Shown piece by piece: positions 1-11,349 of a stretch of 64,000 nucleotides of DNA. Both the position numbers and the translations under genes were made by a program. The first letter of the stretch is position 1; every line of letters starts with the position of its first letter. The notes under the pieces were generated by a model. The model saw only the letters and a program-made list of their open reading frames with translations, did no database searches and was not told the DNA's origin. This stretch comes from Trichobilharzia szidati (lineage: Eukaryota; Platyhelminthes; Trematoda; Strigeidida; Schistosomatidae). The stretch covers positions 100,143,256 through 100,207,255 of the forward strand of contig OX235271.1 in the NCBI GenBank assembly GCA_944472155.2, in the 5' to 3' direction.

Positions 1-440
1 TGATCATAATAATAACAACAACAAGCATGAATTCATTCAGGTGTTTATATAATCTAGGTAATAATTGTGTGTGTATAGGTAGAATGTGTATAGTAGTAGG
101 CGTAGAGGGGAAAATAACTATTGTCACATAGCCATTAGATAATATAATAATAATAAATTTTGAAACCGAGATTAAAATGTACAGCTACAGCACAGTATGA
201 TACTGATAATACAGTTAGCAGTACGAATAAAAATAAAACAGTGAGATAATATTTGCAGTTATCCGGTGTCACTAGGAGGGATAACTACTCTAGGTTGGAA
301 GTGAAGGTCAAGAGAGGGGAAGAGATTGAACAGACTTTTTCTGAACAATATTTTATGGCAACCGCTTCAGCTATGCCTAGCAACCTAAGGTGTACCAAGT
401 TCGGGATTTGTGGTAGCACCTTGTATAGGATTGTACAGTA
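1..440 (-). mobile_element. Penelope-like element 3' end relic
   Basis: Bases 110-345 resemble 47350-47600, where the minus strand still reads a recognisable PLE C-terminus (PNLCVQKKFVQSLSL). Here the same stretch reads a decayed version (CSEKVCSISSPL). I therefore call it the C-terminal coding end and 3' UTR of a minus-strand PLE, cut by the window edge. No intact frame remains. The 83-codon plus-strand open frame at 253-504 runs antisense to this relic and is not a gene. Confidence 0.5.
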
Positions 441-619
441 TTACTATATATATGTAACGAATTTGCTTGTCGGAGATGAACTGAGTTTATGGAGACGCTT
501 ATGATTAGCAAGATTAAACTACGTGTATGTATTTAAAACAATTTGTCGCCACATTAAACCTTCTGTGGTAAGTTTTGTTTTGATCCCATGTGAAATGTAC
601 TATTATCTTTTTTTATTTT

Positions 620-800
620 TCTGATTACAGCTTGATTCCACACAGTATTTTGGTACAGGTATGGAATTTTCAGCATGTGATATCGGTAGCCCAAATTTTG
701 CAGGCTGACCATAGATATCAGATGCGCGTCGGCAGGGGATCGAACTTCGGACCATGTGCATGGTTGGCGAGAGTCATAACCACGATACCACCGACGCACA
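620..800 (-). mobile_element. SINE family A (tRNA-headed), minus strand
   Basis: On the minus strand it begins with a tRNA-like head: A box GTGGTATCGTGG-like, B box GGTTCGA-like (GAAGTTCGATCCCC). The constant body follows (GATATC..TATGGTC, GCTGAAAATTCC) and the 3' end TGTGGAATCAAGCTGTAATC with an A-rich tail. The same unit recurs at 6012, 35190, 42227 and 63764. The head serves as an internal pol III promoter in such elements. No hammerhead is visible in this family. Confidence 0.85.
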
Positions 801-1084
801 GTTGAATCTTCCTACTTTCATTTATTTGTCTTCGTTTCTATTTAGACCTCCAAAATAGTCTTTTAGCTTGACGTATGTTTAATCTTTTGCCCTTCAAGGC
901 TTTCTTATTTTTCGTATGAATTCCTATGACAAGTATTTTTGTAATCAGATTATTGGAAACGTATCGAACATACACATTTCAAGAACAATATAAATCATGG
1001 GATGGGTTAGACTGAGTTTAACTGCTTGTGCTCTAAGTCTTCCGTGTGTGCACCAAATGTACAACCTGAAAGTTTAAGATACCA

Positions 1085-2135
1085 GAGTCATGTTTCACTA
1101 ATGAGATTTCTAAACAGGTATATGGCATTGCGATAGGATCACAGCTGGGTTTGTTGTTGGTTGACTCTTTTATGGAAAAGCTTCAAAACTCCCAACTTAG
1201 TTAAACCATTGGTCGCTCTGATGTCTCTAGAAGATACTCAGATGACGTAATACTTGATGATATCTTGCTTAAATTCAACAACTGCCATCCTTCCTTGCAA
1301 TTTATCGTAGAAAAGGAATCTGAACTAAGTATTGCTTTTCTTGAAAAGTGCCTCAGTAGAGGCAATGACAGATCTCTCAAAAGATCCAGCCACCGGAGAC
1401 GTAGATGGAATAGACAACTAACTAAATTACATACTTGGGTGTCCATCTCCAAAACGAGAAACGTGACTGTGCTTTAGGATAAGAAATATTTGTTGTTCTG
1501 ACTGCATTGGCGCAGAACTCTTCTTCCTATAAAGTACGCTCGCTGAAAGCGGTTGCCAGAACAGATTTATCCATAAAAACACGGAAGATAAACACTCCAA
1601 ACTGGTAACTAACTCAGTTCCAAAGGAAACCACTTTCATGAATTTGGAATTCAAAGGTGATCACTTTCTAGATAAACTCGAAAGTTTTCTCCCTAAATCA
1701 GTCGGTAAGACTTTCTTTGCTGCAAAACTCCAGATGACTTTCTGCAGATTTAAGCTATTCTCCGTCTGTGTAAAACAAGCTTCATTGTCTAGCCGCTTTC
1801 GTGTACATTTATCAGTACACCTGCTCTTATGGAGCAAGATATATTGACCCTAGCCAAAGAATGTTTTCCACGGATAGGAGAACACGCTCCAGAATAGTTT
1901 TACAAAGGAGAAAAGGAATGTGCTGGAAGATTTATTCTAGATACTTGACCGACTTCTGCCACTACAAACCCCGACTATGATTTTAAGGTCACCTATCGAA
2001 CTTATGCTAAGCTGTCACATTTCCTTAGTTCTAAACTTCTAAAGACAGTAGGTGCATAGTCATTCATGTATTCATCCCAAACGTTTGTATACAAAAGAAG
2101 TATGTACGGTCCCTATTTCTATCTTAGCCGTAGAG
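1085..2135 (+). pseudogene. Penelope-like element RT/GIY-YIG relic
   Basis: This is a decayed PLE open reading frame in several frames. Around 1112-1200 it reads YGIAIGSQLGLLLVDSFMEKL, a degenerate form of the PLE motif DGVAMGSPLGP. At 1226-1360 comes RRYSDDVI (the catalytic YxDD box) followed by FIVEKESELSIAFLEKCL. At 1638-1740 MNLEFKGDHFLDKLESFLPK is the connector ahead of the endonuclease. At 1800-1850 YQYTCSYGARYI is the GIY-YIG start. Near 2085 PNVCIQKKYVRSLF is the C-terminal end. At least four stops or frame changes separate these blocks. PLE RT with GIY-YIG normally drives retrotransposition; this copy cannot. Confidence 0.8.
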
Positions 2136-2149
2136 GAATAATCATTTAG

Positions 2150-2430
2150 TTAGGAAGAAACAGCTATTCAGTACTCTCTAGTTTTCAGTGGTTCTCCGAC
2201 TGATATCAGTACGTGGTCAAACTCGAAAAATAAATAAAATCCTTACAAATCAACTCTTGAAAATTAATCTGATGCTCGCTAATGACCTGTTGCAGGACTG
2301 AGTTTCCTGAATTTCTAGTGAGAAGTCATGACCAGTGAGGTCCATCAAGTCAGGAGTGAGGATGGAGTTCCCACCGATGACACTGGTTGGTAGTTGCACT
2401 AAAATCACGAATTGGTAGAAGTTAGAATTC
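2150..2430 (+). mobile_element. SINE family B, tandem junction
   Basis: The first part (2155-2250) is the 3' end of a family B unit: AAACAGCTATTCAGTACTC (a helix III/I remnant of its hammerhead), then GGTTCTCCGACTGATATCAG. It runs directly into the 5' part of another unit (CAACTCTTGAAAATTAATCTGATG ... GAATTCATG). The same junction occurs at 8280-8460. The second unit is cut by the RTE at about 2431. Confidence 0.65.
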
Positions 2431-4460
2431 ATGCTCAACGGTTTTAGGAAGAAAGAAGAAACAAGACAAGGAATGGCTCTCAACAGACACTTGGAAACTA
2501 ATAGAGGAGAGGAGAATGGTGAAAGAGAAAATGATTCAATGCAAAGATGGACAAGAGAAAGAGACGCTGAACTCAACTTACACAGCACTGGACAAAGAAG
2601 TGAAGAAGAGTGCCAGGAAGGACAAAAGACAATTCTACGACAACCTGGCTACTGAAGCTGAGAAGGCAGCAGGCAAAAGGGACCTGAGGACACTATATCA
2701 GATAACCAAGTCTCTATCCGGGAAGAGATCAACACAAGTGAAACCTATAAAAGACAGCCAAGGGAACCCAATTACCAAAGAAGAAAGACAGATTAAACAA
2801 TGGGCGGACCACTTCAAAGGACTCTTGAACCGACCACCACCTACAACCCGTCCAGTAATACCAACAACAGCACGTACACAACTGCAAGTTGACACCAATC
2901 CTCCAACGTAAACTGAAATCATGAATGCAATCAAGCTTCTGAAAGCTGGAAAAGCAGCTGGACCAGATGGAATACCCCCGGAAGCACTGAAAGCGGACCC
3001 AGAAACGACGGCAGATATGCTGACTCCATTATTGCAAAAGATCTGGAAAGAGGGAAAGGTGCCTACTGACTGGAGGAAAGGTTACCTGGTGAAACTACCA
3101 AAGAAGGGCGACCTGGGACTCTGCAAGAACTGGCGACGAATCATGCTCCTGTCGACGCCAAGTAAAATCCTGAGTCACATCATCCTGGAGAGAATCAAGG
3201 ACGCACTGGATACAGAATTCCGACCAGAACAAGCTGGATTCAGGAAAGGCAAATCATGTTCTGACCAAATTGCAACTCTACGCATTATCATCGAACAAAG
3301 CATGGAATGGCAATCAAATCTCTACCTCAACTTCATAGACTTTGAGAAGGCCTTCGACAGCGTTGACCGCGAAGTAATTTGGAAACTACTCGAGTACTAC
3401 GGCGTACCGCAAATATTCATCAACCTTATTCAACAACTGTACGACAACGGCACATGTCAAGTGATCCACAACGGAAAACTCAGCGAAGCGTTTGGAGTAA
3501 ACACAGGAGTCAGACAAGGGTGCTTATTATCACCAATGATATTCCTAATTGTGGTGGACTGGATTATGCGTCAGACAGTGGGAAACGAGAAGACAGGGAT
3601 ATCCTGGACCGATGTGAAGAACCTAGAAGACCTGGATTTCGCGGATGACTGATGTTTGACGTCACAAAAAATCGAAGACTTACAAGCGAAAACCGACAAA
3701 CTGGTCGAAGAAGCAGCAAAGACACGACTCCAGGTGAACATAGAAAAGACGGAGCTTATGAAAATAACCGACCAACAACAACAGCAGCAGTAACATCCAG
3801 CGCCAATCACCATCAACGGGAGGGGTTTGAAAGAGGTTACTTCTTCCACTTATCTAGGGAGCATTGTCTCAACTACAGGAGGAACGGACGAGGATGTCAA
3901 ATCGAGAATCGGGAAGGCGAGAAACACATTCATCAACCTGAAACCAATCTGGAAATCTTCGTCACTCAGCCTGCATCAACAACAAAATTCGGATTTTCAA
4001 TACAAACGTCAAGTCAATTTTGCTTTACGGATCAGAAACTTGGCGGGTCACCAAGAATATTTTCAACAGCCTGTTGCAGACCTTTATCAACAACTGTCTT
4101 CGCTCCATACTGAAGATTAGATGGCCAGAAAGAATCACAAACAAGAAGCTATGGGAACAAACGAAACAGGAACCAATCGCCCAACAAATATGCAGGAGGA
4201 AGTGGAGATGGATTGGACACTCGCTGAGAAGGCCGTTGAGTGACATCGCGCATCAAGCCCTCGAGTGGAACCCGAAAGGGAAGCGGCGAGTTGGACGTCC
4301 AAGGGTGACATGGAGGAGATCGTGTGAGGAGGAGATGAAACAGTATGGAATAACATGGACGCAAGTGAAAAGAATAGCAGAAGACAGAAGCAAGTGGAGA
4401 CGTGCAGTTGAAGCCCTATGTTCCACTAGGAACCCAAGGGAACAATAATAATAATAGAAT
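2431..4460 (+). mobile_element. RTE-clade LINE, 5'-truncated
   Basis: The element starts in the linker between endonuclease and RT (reading EWLSTDTWKLIEERR near 2470), so the N-terminal AP-endonuclease is missing. It continues through RT and the C-terminal region and ends in an ATA/AAT microsatellite-like tail (AACAATAATAATAATAG), typical of RTE LINEs. The C-terminal block resembles schistosome SR2-type RTE from memory of that family. Other copies in the window are at 5285, 41283, 45835, 46240 and 59405 (minus). Confidence 0.85.
2516..4446 (+). pseudogene. RTE reverse transcriptase (broken)
   Basis: This frame encodes the LINE reverse transcriptase that copies element RNA at a nicked target. 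Visible blocks in order are: linker with WADHFKGLLN (2800); GKAAGPDGIPPEALK (RT block 1, 2945); NWRRIMLLSTPSKILSHIILERI (3130); PEQAGFRKGKSCSDQI (3225); FIDFEKAFDSVDR (motif A, first catalytic Asp, 3340); GVRQGCLLSPMIF (motif B, 3505); LDFADD (motif C, 3630). A TAA at 2909 splits the linker from the RT. A TGA at 3650 follows FADD, a TAA follows a CAA/CAG run near 3790, and a frameshift lies near 3970-4010. The C-terminal SETWR...RRKWRWIGHSLRRPL...CSTRNPREQ block is intact from 4020 to the stop at 4446. The copy is dead but fairly young. Confidence 0.85.
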
Positions 4461-4582
4461 TCATGGGCTGGCCACTGAATCGGGTCCTAGCTGCTGAATG
4501 GTCTACGAGCATGCCTTGTAACCCGAAGGTCATGGGATTGAAACCCAGTAGAGGCGTACTGCAGTTGGTTTCTGAATTTAGT
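4460..4582 (+). mobile_element. SINE family B fragment
   Basis: It carries GAATTCATGGGC, the tRNA-like head (GGGTCCTAGCTGCTGAATGG, CTTGTAACCCGAAGGTCATGGG, GATTGAAACCC) and GCGTACTGCAG. It stops just where the hammerhead core should begin, so only the head half survives. It abuts the RTE tail. Confidence 0.7.
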
Positions 4583-4589
4583 TATTTAT

Positions 4590-5050
4590 TCACTTCTCGT
4601 TTGCTTTATTCAGTTAACCTGTGTACCTTTCCCTCATTATTACGATTGTTAACATTGTTATTGTTATTATTACTCACCTTAAACTATTGGTGTGTTATTT
4701 CACTTGTCTCATTTTTATCATTCAAAATCAAAAAGCTTCTGTGATGTTAAATTCTATCTTATCAAATTTCACATGTTATGTGACATTTTTTATTTGCCTA
4801 CACCCGCTTCCAACGTCTATATATTCTACGAACTATATATAACGTCTGTTTTACCATATGATACCTGAGATTATAATCACAAACGTTTTAATTGCATTTT
4901 ATACTATTATTACTTCAAGTATCCACACCTTTGCTTAAATTTCTTGATGGGATATAATTTCTTAAAAATTATGTATATAAGATTGTACAGCTTGATAATA
5001 AATTCGTCGGAAAGAGTTTCTTCAATGAATATTGTGTTCTTAAAGATTAA
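4590..5050 (+). mobile_element. Penelope-like element 3' UTR with terminal ribozyme-like motif
   Basis: This is an AT-rich 3' UTR ending (4981-5030) in GATTGTACAGCTTGATAATAAATTCGTCGGAAAGAGTTTCTT (split: TTGATAATAAATTCGTCG then GAAAGAGTTTCTT). Equivalent ends occur at 26637, 38618, 50392 and 63165. No coding part remains. Confidence 0.55.
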
Positions 5051-5284
5051 TGTGACCGAGTTGAAGAAAGAAGCTTAACAAAACTCTTATAAGTACGTAG
5101 TTTAAGTTTTCATTTATCCTTTCAAAAAGTATATAACGGGGGCGTTAAATTAAAAATAGATTAGCGTTAAATAATAAATAATTTTCACTGAGACTTCTTA
5201 CCGGGTACATAATGCGCTGGTTTCTTGAACCTAAACGAAGTCGTCTCCTTAACTTAGATGGACAGGCAGTATTGTTTTAACTGC

Positions 5285-5840
5285 TGGCGTTGCGCATGAG
5301 GATATCAAATTCAGCTAGGATTTAGAAAGCAGTACTGGTGTTCATTACCCTAAATTCAGTGTGGAAGTTTACAGCACTCAGAAGAAGGAAAACTATGCAA
5401 AATCTCAAGTCCGTCAGTGCTTCTACATGGTTCAGAGATTTGGCGAGCACGTCAACAAAAGGATTGCTAACAAACTGTAGACTTTCATGAACGCCTGCCT
5501 TCACTCGAAACAAAAGATCAGATGACCGGCTGGAAGAAGTTATCAGCAAGAATTTCGGGTGGCCTAGTAGCACACATCATATTACACAAAATATTTGCAG
5601 AAGGAAGTAGAGATATAAAATTAACATGCGCTGAGAAGACTTTCAGCTGACATCGCACATCAGGCCGACAAGTTGAACTCAAATGGGAGGAAACTGTTTT
5701 GTAGAGATGCCGTGTTTGACATGGAGAAGATAATCTGTAAAGGAAATTAAAGTTTGTATAAAGTCGTGCAGCTAGTTCTAAGGGATGGAGGAGATGTGTA
5801 TCTGAGGTCATATGTTCCACTCACAGTAAAACAAACGAAC
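5285..5840 (+). pseudogene. Old RTE LINE relic
   Basis: Nucleotide-level decay of the RTE C-terminal half. GTGTGGAAGTTTACAGCACTCAG (5360) matches the segment GTGTGGAGATCAACAGCACTCAGC of the 41.3 kb copy. GATCAGATGACCGGC..GAAG (5515) matches AGATGGCCAGAAAAGATC. TGCGCTGAGAAGACTTTCAG..GACATCGCACATCAGGCC (5625) matches the RRPLSDIAHQA segment, and CATATGTTCCACTCACAG (5810) the CSTRN end. No frame is open; the minus-strand open frames here are antisense. Confidence 0.65.
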
Positions 5841-5904
5841 AATATAATAAGAAAATTTTAAACTTACAATGTCATTAATGTAGTACGCTGTTACGGAATA
5901 CTGA

Positions 5905-5955
5905 TGGAAAGTCCCAAACTAGCATGAGACAGCTGTTCAGTAGTCCCAGATGTAG
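5905..5955 (+). mobile_element. SINE family B hammerhead-segment scrap
   Basis: It retains GGAAAGTCCCAAACTAGCAT, GAGACAGCTGTTCAGTAG, i.e. helix II, GAGAC in place of GAAAC, and the helix III palindrome. About 50 bp; the rest of the unit is absent. Confidence 0.5.
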
Positions 5956-6011
5956 GTTTATTTAATTATGACTGTGCAAGTAAGAAAATGAAATTGAGAT
6001 TTCGACTTTTA

Positions 6012-6195
6012 TGTGCGTCGGTGGCACAGTGGTTAGGATTCTCGCCGACCACGCACATGGTCTGAGGTTCGAACCCCCGCCGACGCACACCCGATATCTA
6101 TGGTCGGGCTGCAAAATTTGGGCTACCGATATCACATGCTGAAAATTTCATACTTGTACCAAAATACTGTGTGGAATCAAGCTATAATAAAAAAA
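6012..6195 (+). mobile_element. SINE family A, full unit
   Basis: A well-kept copy. The head is GTGCGTCGGTGGCACAGTGG with B-box GGTTCGAACCCCC, then GCCGACGCAC closing the acceptor-like stem, the body CCGATATCTATGGTCGGGC, the end TGTGGAATCAAGCTATAATA and an A-rich tail. Confidence 0.9.
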
Positions 6196-6199
6196 ATAA

Positions 6200-7400
6200 T
6201 AATAACATATACCGTAACTGTTTTTAATGATTGTCCAACAATTCATATCCAATGATCCTAAGCCGTATGCAACTGAAAATATACCTATAAAACAAACAGT
6301 GGATCCTTTCTCTCCTGCACCACATGTTGTGGTTGGTTTGTTCAAATTCAATAAGAGGAATTCGTGTATCAGACATCTCATTTATGGTTTCTTTACATCT
6401 TCAAATCTTCTTCAGCTTCGGTTTTACCTGTTCAAACAAGTTGTACTACTATTCTGTATATTAAAGTGCAATGACAAGTAAATCTTTGATAGATTTATTA
6501 TAAGTATAATGAGCAGGTGTGCCACATTTCTCAGTGGAGCTACTTCGCAACATATTTTAACATTACGTTTGTTTGTTTAGGAATACAAAGCGCTGGATGA
6601 GATCGCACTTTTCAAAAAACGATATTATAATATGCATTCTTTTAATTCTCCGACCTGTTTTCAGTCTTTGAGAAGTTTTCTAAATTACGTATTTTAGAAA
6701 AATCAGTCAGGTAGAAACTAAAGCTGAATTAAGCAAAATAAATTGGGTGAAGTAACATAATTGACAAGACTGAGTAGAGTTAGTTCAAAATTTCAAGAAG
6801 GTCAGATTAAGGCCTGCGTCATAAACAGTAGGAGTTTAACTGAAGGTAAAGGCAGAAAAATAAAATCACAGTGGACTTAATTTGTCTCAGCATTTCAAGC
6901 GTACACCGTCACTCAAGTTGTGTAATAACTGCTATTTTTTTTCGTTTTTCCCCTCACCATGCTATATCAAGAGAACATTAGATTCAATATTCTATAACAT
7001 GCTAAAATTTCTATACTGTCTCCACAATATTGTTTGAAACAAACTCACTGTTGTTGTTATTATAATTACAGTTATTATTCTCACTTTGTACTTTGCACAT
7101 TTTTGACTTTATTCCTACTATAAATGTGGAAGAATTCCTGTGGTAACTTTTACTTAAATTTTGAGTACATTAGATGCAATATTGCGATAAATGCTGAAAA
7201 CTTCATGCTGTATTATAAGTATGGTTTTCGTAATAAGGCAGATTATTATCATTACATTTGTCTTGAAATTTTTTTTTTTTCATATTTCCCACTATTACAC
7301 TTTTACTGTTTATAACACTGATTTTACCTCGACCCTCTTTCAAATTGAAGATGAACACTACTCACTCTTCTCAAATGTGTTACGCCATATTAATATATGT
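6200..7400. other. No recognisable feature
   Basis: AT-rich sequence. The short open frames at 6227-6481 and 7124-7469 lack any known motif, have AT-driven composition and no supporting context, so I do not call genes. A T-run (7267-7281) is present. Confidence 0.5.
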
Positions 7401-8175
7401 GTAAAACTTGGGAACTGTGGTAGTAAGTTATTCCAAATTAGTTTGTTTATTAGATATATGACACAGTGAAACAGTATTATTTACTGGATGACATTTCGAA
7501 CAAAATTTATTGTTCATAATCATATCAATTGTGATCACACAACTTTGACACTTGAGTTTTATAGTTTTCTTTGTTTTCTCCTATTTGTCGTGGGGGTAGT
7601 AGAATTTTCCAGATATCTGGGACATGTGGTGAATCATTCGTATTACATGTATTTGCAGTTGATTCGATAAACAAAGCTGCTGTTATCAATCTCTCCCTAT
7701 ACCCTGTGACATTAGATTTTAAAACTGTCATCCTATCTCATCCTATTGTATGGTTGTGTGTGACTGCATGTAGTGCTATAGCTGAACTATTCTCTAGATT
7801 CCTTATTTTATTTGGATCAACCAATCTAGATTTCGCTAAGTTTTTATGTTCAGCTAGTCTGACTGCCCCTGTTCTACTAGTTTGACCTATGTATTTGACC
7901 TGACGATCATTGCAGGGTATTAGATAAACTAAATTGTTTTGCTTTGAAGGCTCTACAGGATCCTTTAACCAACAAAGCCAGTTTCTAATTGATTTTGTGG
8001 GTTTGAATGCCATTTTTATTGCTGCCTTGTTGAGAATTCTGCGTAAGGCTTCCGAGGTTTCTTCCTTGTATGGAATTACTACCGATGATTTAGATTCCTT
8101 ATTGTTGGTGTCGTCATTAATATTACGCCATGCAGTTTACTTGCTTTATTTTGCCTACTTTTCCACGTGATTACT
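7400..8175 (-). pseudogene. Penelope-like element, second lineage: GIY-YIG and C-terminus
   Basis: Read on the minus strand from about 8175 down to 7525. It shows ALRRILNKAAIKMAFKP (the connector), then LVYLIPCNDRQVKYIGQTSR, the GIY-YIG endonuclease core with its Tyr and Gly residues, then RLAEHKNLAKS, SAIALHAVTHNHTIG, and after a frame break GYRERLITAALFIES...HVPDIWKILL. The endonuclease nicks target DNA in PLE transposition. A stop and frame change lie near 7735. The RT half is missing. The 3' UTR (7400-7525) carries a stem-loop with GAAA shared with 10857-10905 and 50605-50660. This lineage differs from the 24.4 kb PLE (KYIGQTSR against SYIGRT). Confidence 0.85.
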
Positions 8176-8211
8176 GTTTCTCTTTCAAGTTTGACCATGA
8201 GGAGGAGGACC

Positions 8212-8290
8212 ATTTAAAACCCGAGAGTACTGGACAGATATTCTGTCCTACTTTGAGATTCATCGAGGTTCCAGCCAAATCAAAGTAATA
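8212..8290 (-). mobile_element. SINE family B fragment, minus
   Basis: GAGAGTACTGGACAGATATT, CTGTCCTACTTTGAGATTCATC is the reverse complement of the family B hammerhead segment, with a mutated helix III. It lies head-to-head with the next unit. Confidence 0.55.
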
Positions 8291-8665
8291 CAAACCAACT
8301 CTTGAAAATCAATCTGATGCCTGCTAGTGACTGGTTACAGGACGGAGTTGACTGAAGTCCTGGTAAGATGTCATGATCAATGGAGTTCACCAGGTCGGAT
8401 TTGAGAACAAACACTAGCCAATGTTATTGGCTGGCTTTAAGAAGTTGGAATTCATGGGCCATTCAGTCGGATCTCAGTGGCTAAATAGTCTACAAGCCTG
8501 ACTTGTAACCGGAAGGTCCTAGGCTTGGTGAAATCGTACTGCCAAGGGGTCCCAAACTAGCACGAAACAACTGTCCAGTACTTCTTGGTTTTCGTTAGCT
8601 CTCTAAATGACATAAATCGGTGGTAAGACTTGGAAGAAATCAAATCCCTACAAACTAATTATTGA
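8291..8665 (+). mobile_element. SINE family B, near-complete unit
   Basis: It begins CAAACCAACTCTTGAAAATC and ends CAAACTAATTATTGAAAA about 360 bp later, i.e. one monomer period. Inside are GAATTCATGGGCC, the tRNA-like head (GATCTCAGTGGCTAAATAG; CTTGTAACCGGAAGGTCC) and a hammerhead relic: CGTACTGCCAAGGGGTCCC, AAACTAGCACGAAACAACTG, TCCAGTAC. The GTACTG/CAGTAC helix I and GAAAC are kept; the 5' core is eroded. Confidence 0.75.
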
Positions 8666-8669
8666 AAAA

Positions 8670-9198
8670 ATTATGTCTCCTTATGATGTAATTCGAATTC
8701 TTTTGAGCGTCATCTAAAACCTACAGTTCTAATGATACTTGAAGTTTTCATCTTCCTGGCCACAGTAATTCAAATAAGCAGTAATAACACTGAATCATTG
8801 TATTTCTATCAAATAGAATTATTCTATGACGCAATCACAATAGGAACAAAAGGTACTCGGCAGAGAAGTAACTAATCAAAAAAAGGCTGGTCAACACACA
8901 GAGAGAGCTGCATATTTTAGGAAGGTTTCTGGTAAAACATATTTAAAATTCATTTCCCTCATCATTCACTTATCCGCAATATTGTTGGACGGTTCTAAGA
9001 TGATCCATTTTTCAAGTTTTTAATGTATTTTAAAATTAAATTTTATGCTATTGGATGGCGATGGCACCCTATGGTGAAAAAGAGCTATTTTTAATTAATT
9101 TAATTATTTATCCAGCTTTATTCTGAGAATTTCGTTTTAAACGTAGTACAGGGTTTTCAGCTCGTCAGATTGCGAGCTATTTACTGCTTGTACATGAT
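8670..9198. other. No recognisable feature
   Basis: Unique-looking AT-rich DNA. I see no motif, repeat or coding signal in it. Confidence 0.5.
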
Positions 9199-9471
9199 TT
9201 GAGGCAATATTTTTCCATTCAAAGCGAGTTGCATAGCCCTGCGAAGTTTCCTCTCTATTTCTTCCAGAAAAATATTAGTGGTTGGTTGAACATTTTTGAA
9301 AATGTACGTGAGAGTGGGTTACAAATCATACACGAATTTGCATGGTTCAAACAATGTGCAGCAGATAGGTTTTATTTTGATAGTTGGAAGAAATTAGGTC
9401 CCCAACGATTTAAGCAGACCGCCTTGTTAATTTACAAACCATTGGATTCTAACTCGGTGACTAGACTCTGA
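9199..9471 (+). CDS. Unidentified 90-codon open frame
   Basis: An open frame with a less AT-driven protein than its neighbours: it contains FPLYFFQKNISGWLNIFEN, then IIHEFAWFKQCAADRFYFD and WKKLGPQRFKQTALLIYKPL. I do not recognise it. It has many aromatic and basic residues and no signal peptide or membrane segment. It could be a host exon, a transposon-derived fragment or chance. No splice context or paralogue in the window supports it. The minimal ATG is the first in frame, but the open frame may extend upstream. Confidence 0.2.
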   Translation: MRQYFSIQSELHSPAKFPLYFFQKNISGWLNIFENVRESGLQIIHEFAWFKQCAADRFYFDSWKKLGPQRFKQTALLIYKPLDSNSVTRL

Positions 9472-9479
9472 AATGTTCG

Positions 9480-10738
9480 CTTCACCACTTGAAATTCCCT
9501 AGCACTAACCGTTGATGGGGTCAGCTTCTATTGAGGAGTGTAAAAATAAAACACGACAAGTTTCGAGTAACTTCAGTGATTTCCTAATTCATATTTGCTC
9601 CTTAGGAAATCTGCTTTTCAAAACGTTTTTTGACAAAAGCAAAACTGCTGAGAAATGCAACAATTTCTTTTACCAATTTATGTCCAAAAGTAACATATTC
9701 ATGCATTTGTTTTTTCAGAAATATAAAATAATTTATTATACAACTTGAACGCATAACTCATACCATAATTATGTAATAAAAGACAATTAGAGTCTTCTTT
9801 CTTTCAAGTAACAATAAATGGTTTTAGTTTCTCAATCTACGACAACTATTATAATTGGACATTCTTACTACTTTCTTTGCAAAATGTTTTACTGCATCCC
9901 ATCGACAGAGAATGATTTGTAAACACATCAACCGTATTGTTTTTCTTTTGATGTCAGAACGTGCCGTCAACACACAGAATTATAAGATCACTTGAAAAAC
10001 ATTTTTGACAAGCATTAACTTTTGTACTGGAAAATCTGAAGCAAAGATTTATTCGTCCATATTTATCAAAACGCTTAAGAGAATTATTCAGGTTGTGATA
10101 AATAGAAAAGTTAAGAGAAGAGGTTTGTAAAGAGTAGCTGTTTTTTGTTGTTGTTGAGCGAAGTAGTTTCAGTCAAATGCATAATTCATGTAGTCATATT
10201 TTCCTCTTGAATGTTTTCACATAACCGTATATTTTTTTTAGCTTAGATTCTGTACACAATTTTTTTGCTTAGCTTTGTTGTTATATCTACTTGAGTTTCT
10301 TTTAGAAAAAGTGAACAAAAACTGCTTTTGTTGACATAAAGCATTAAATCAACTAGAATGCTTAAGTGTGTGGTTGTGATAGGATTGCTAGTAGGGAAAA
10401 TAATTTATAGTCATCTGCATACATTACTACATTCATCCAAGCAATCTTGTTTCTCGATTATTTCGACGAATAATGCCTTTTTTGTTGAAAGTAGGTAATG
10501 TATTTGAGAATTCTTGAGTATTTGTCGAATTTCACCAGTTAAATATTTATGAGTGACTAATTATTTAAATGAAACAATGCATTACTGTTTTATTTATTAA
10601 CATTCAACCTGGAAGCCTTCTGCTCGACTGGCTATCTTTGAGATCTAGCATCAAATATGTCACACTAAAGTACAAAATGCCGACAGGTCACTCTAAATAG
10701 TAATCACACTTCCCATTCCATCAATACACAATTAAAAC
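9480..10738. other. No recognisable feature
   Basis: AT-rich DNA with scattered T-runs. An open frame at 9512-9748 has no recognisable motif and is not called. Confidence 0.5.
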
Positions 10739-10739
10739 T

Positions 10740-11225
10740 AAAATAAAGTACACTGATTATCGGTATAAGTATAAAACTTGGGCACTGAGGTAGAGTACAA
10801 TTCCATTATGGATAAGATCTTATTTTGATAAATCACACAGTGTTGTACAGTAATATTTACTGATGACCACTTTTCAAGCACAATTTATTCCTGCTCATAA
10901 TCATATCAAGGTACTCGCTCACACAACTTTTTGCTTCATTTATATACATGAGTGAAAACTGATGATTAGACATTTGAATAAAATCAATATAAGATAAAGT
11001 ACATTCGGAACGAATATTGGTGTTAACAATAAAATACATACAGATGGGAAATAAGATATTTTACAGTAAAACAAGTAATTTGTTAGAATGTTATAATGTG
11101 AATTGAGTACATCTTAACATTATTTATTATCCTCTGATTTGACTCGTAATAATATCTTCCATATCTCTGGTATTTGCGTTGAGTCACTGCGTTGAGACCC
11201 GGTTAAAACAATTAGACAAAATAAT
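10740..11225 (-). pseudogene. Penelope-like element, second lineage, C-terminal/3' UTR relic
   Basis: Around 11190-11140 the minus strand reads DSTQIPEIWKILL, matching HVPDIWKILL of the copy at 7.6 kb. The 3' UTR then matches 7400-7525 (AACTTGGGCACTGAGGTAG; CACACAGTGTTGTACAG; AATATTTACTGATGACC). The stem-loop at 10857-10905 is retained. Coding upstream is lost. Confidence 0.65.
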
Positions 11226-11283
11226 ATAATTTACAAAATACCTTGCAATGAATGTGAGTTAGATCAACTAAATAGGTCAAATA

Positions 11284-11330
11284 GGTGTGGAATCAAGCTG
11301 TAATCAAAATAAAAAATAAAATAAAATCTT
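11284..11330 (+). mobile_element. SINE family A 3' end only
   Basis: GGTGTGGAATCAAGCTGTAA then TCAAAATAAAAAATAAAAT matches the last 25 bp of family A plus tail. It is an extreme 5' truncation, as expected of target-primed insertion. Confidence 0.6.
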
Positions 11331-11349
11331 ATCCATAATGGAGTTACAC

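Noticed and set aside
6012..6090. Apparent tRNA gene (A and B boxes, closing acceptor-like stem)
   Set aside because: The same head recurs in several copies, each followed by the same SINE body and A-rich tail, and no clean cloverleaf with anticodon could be fixed. It is a SINE promoter head.
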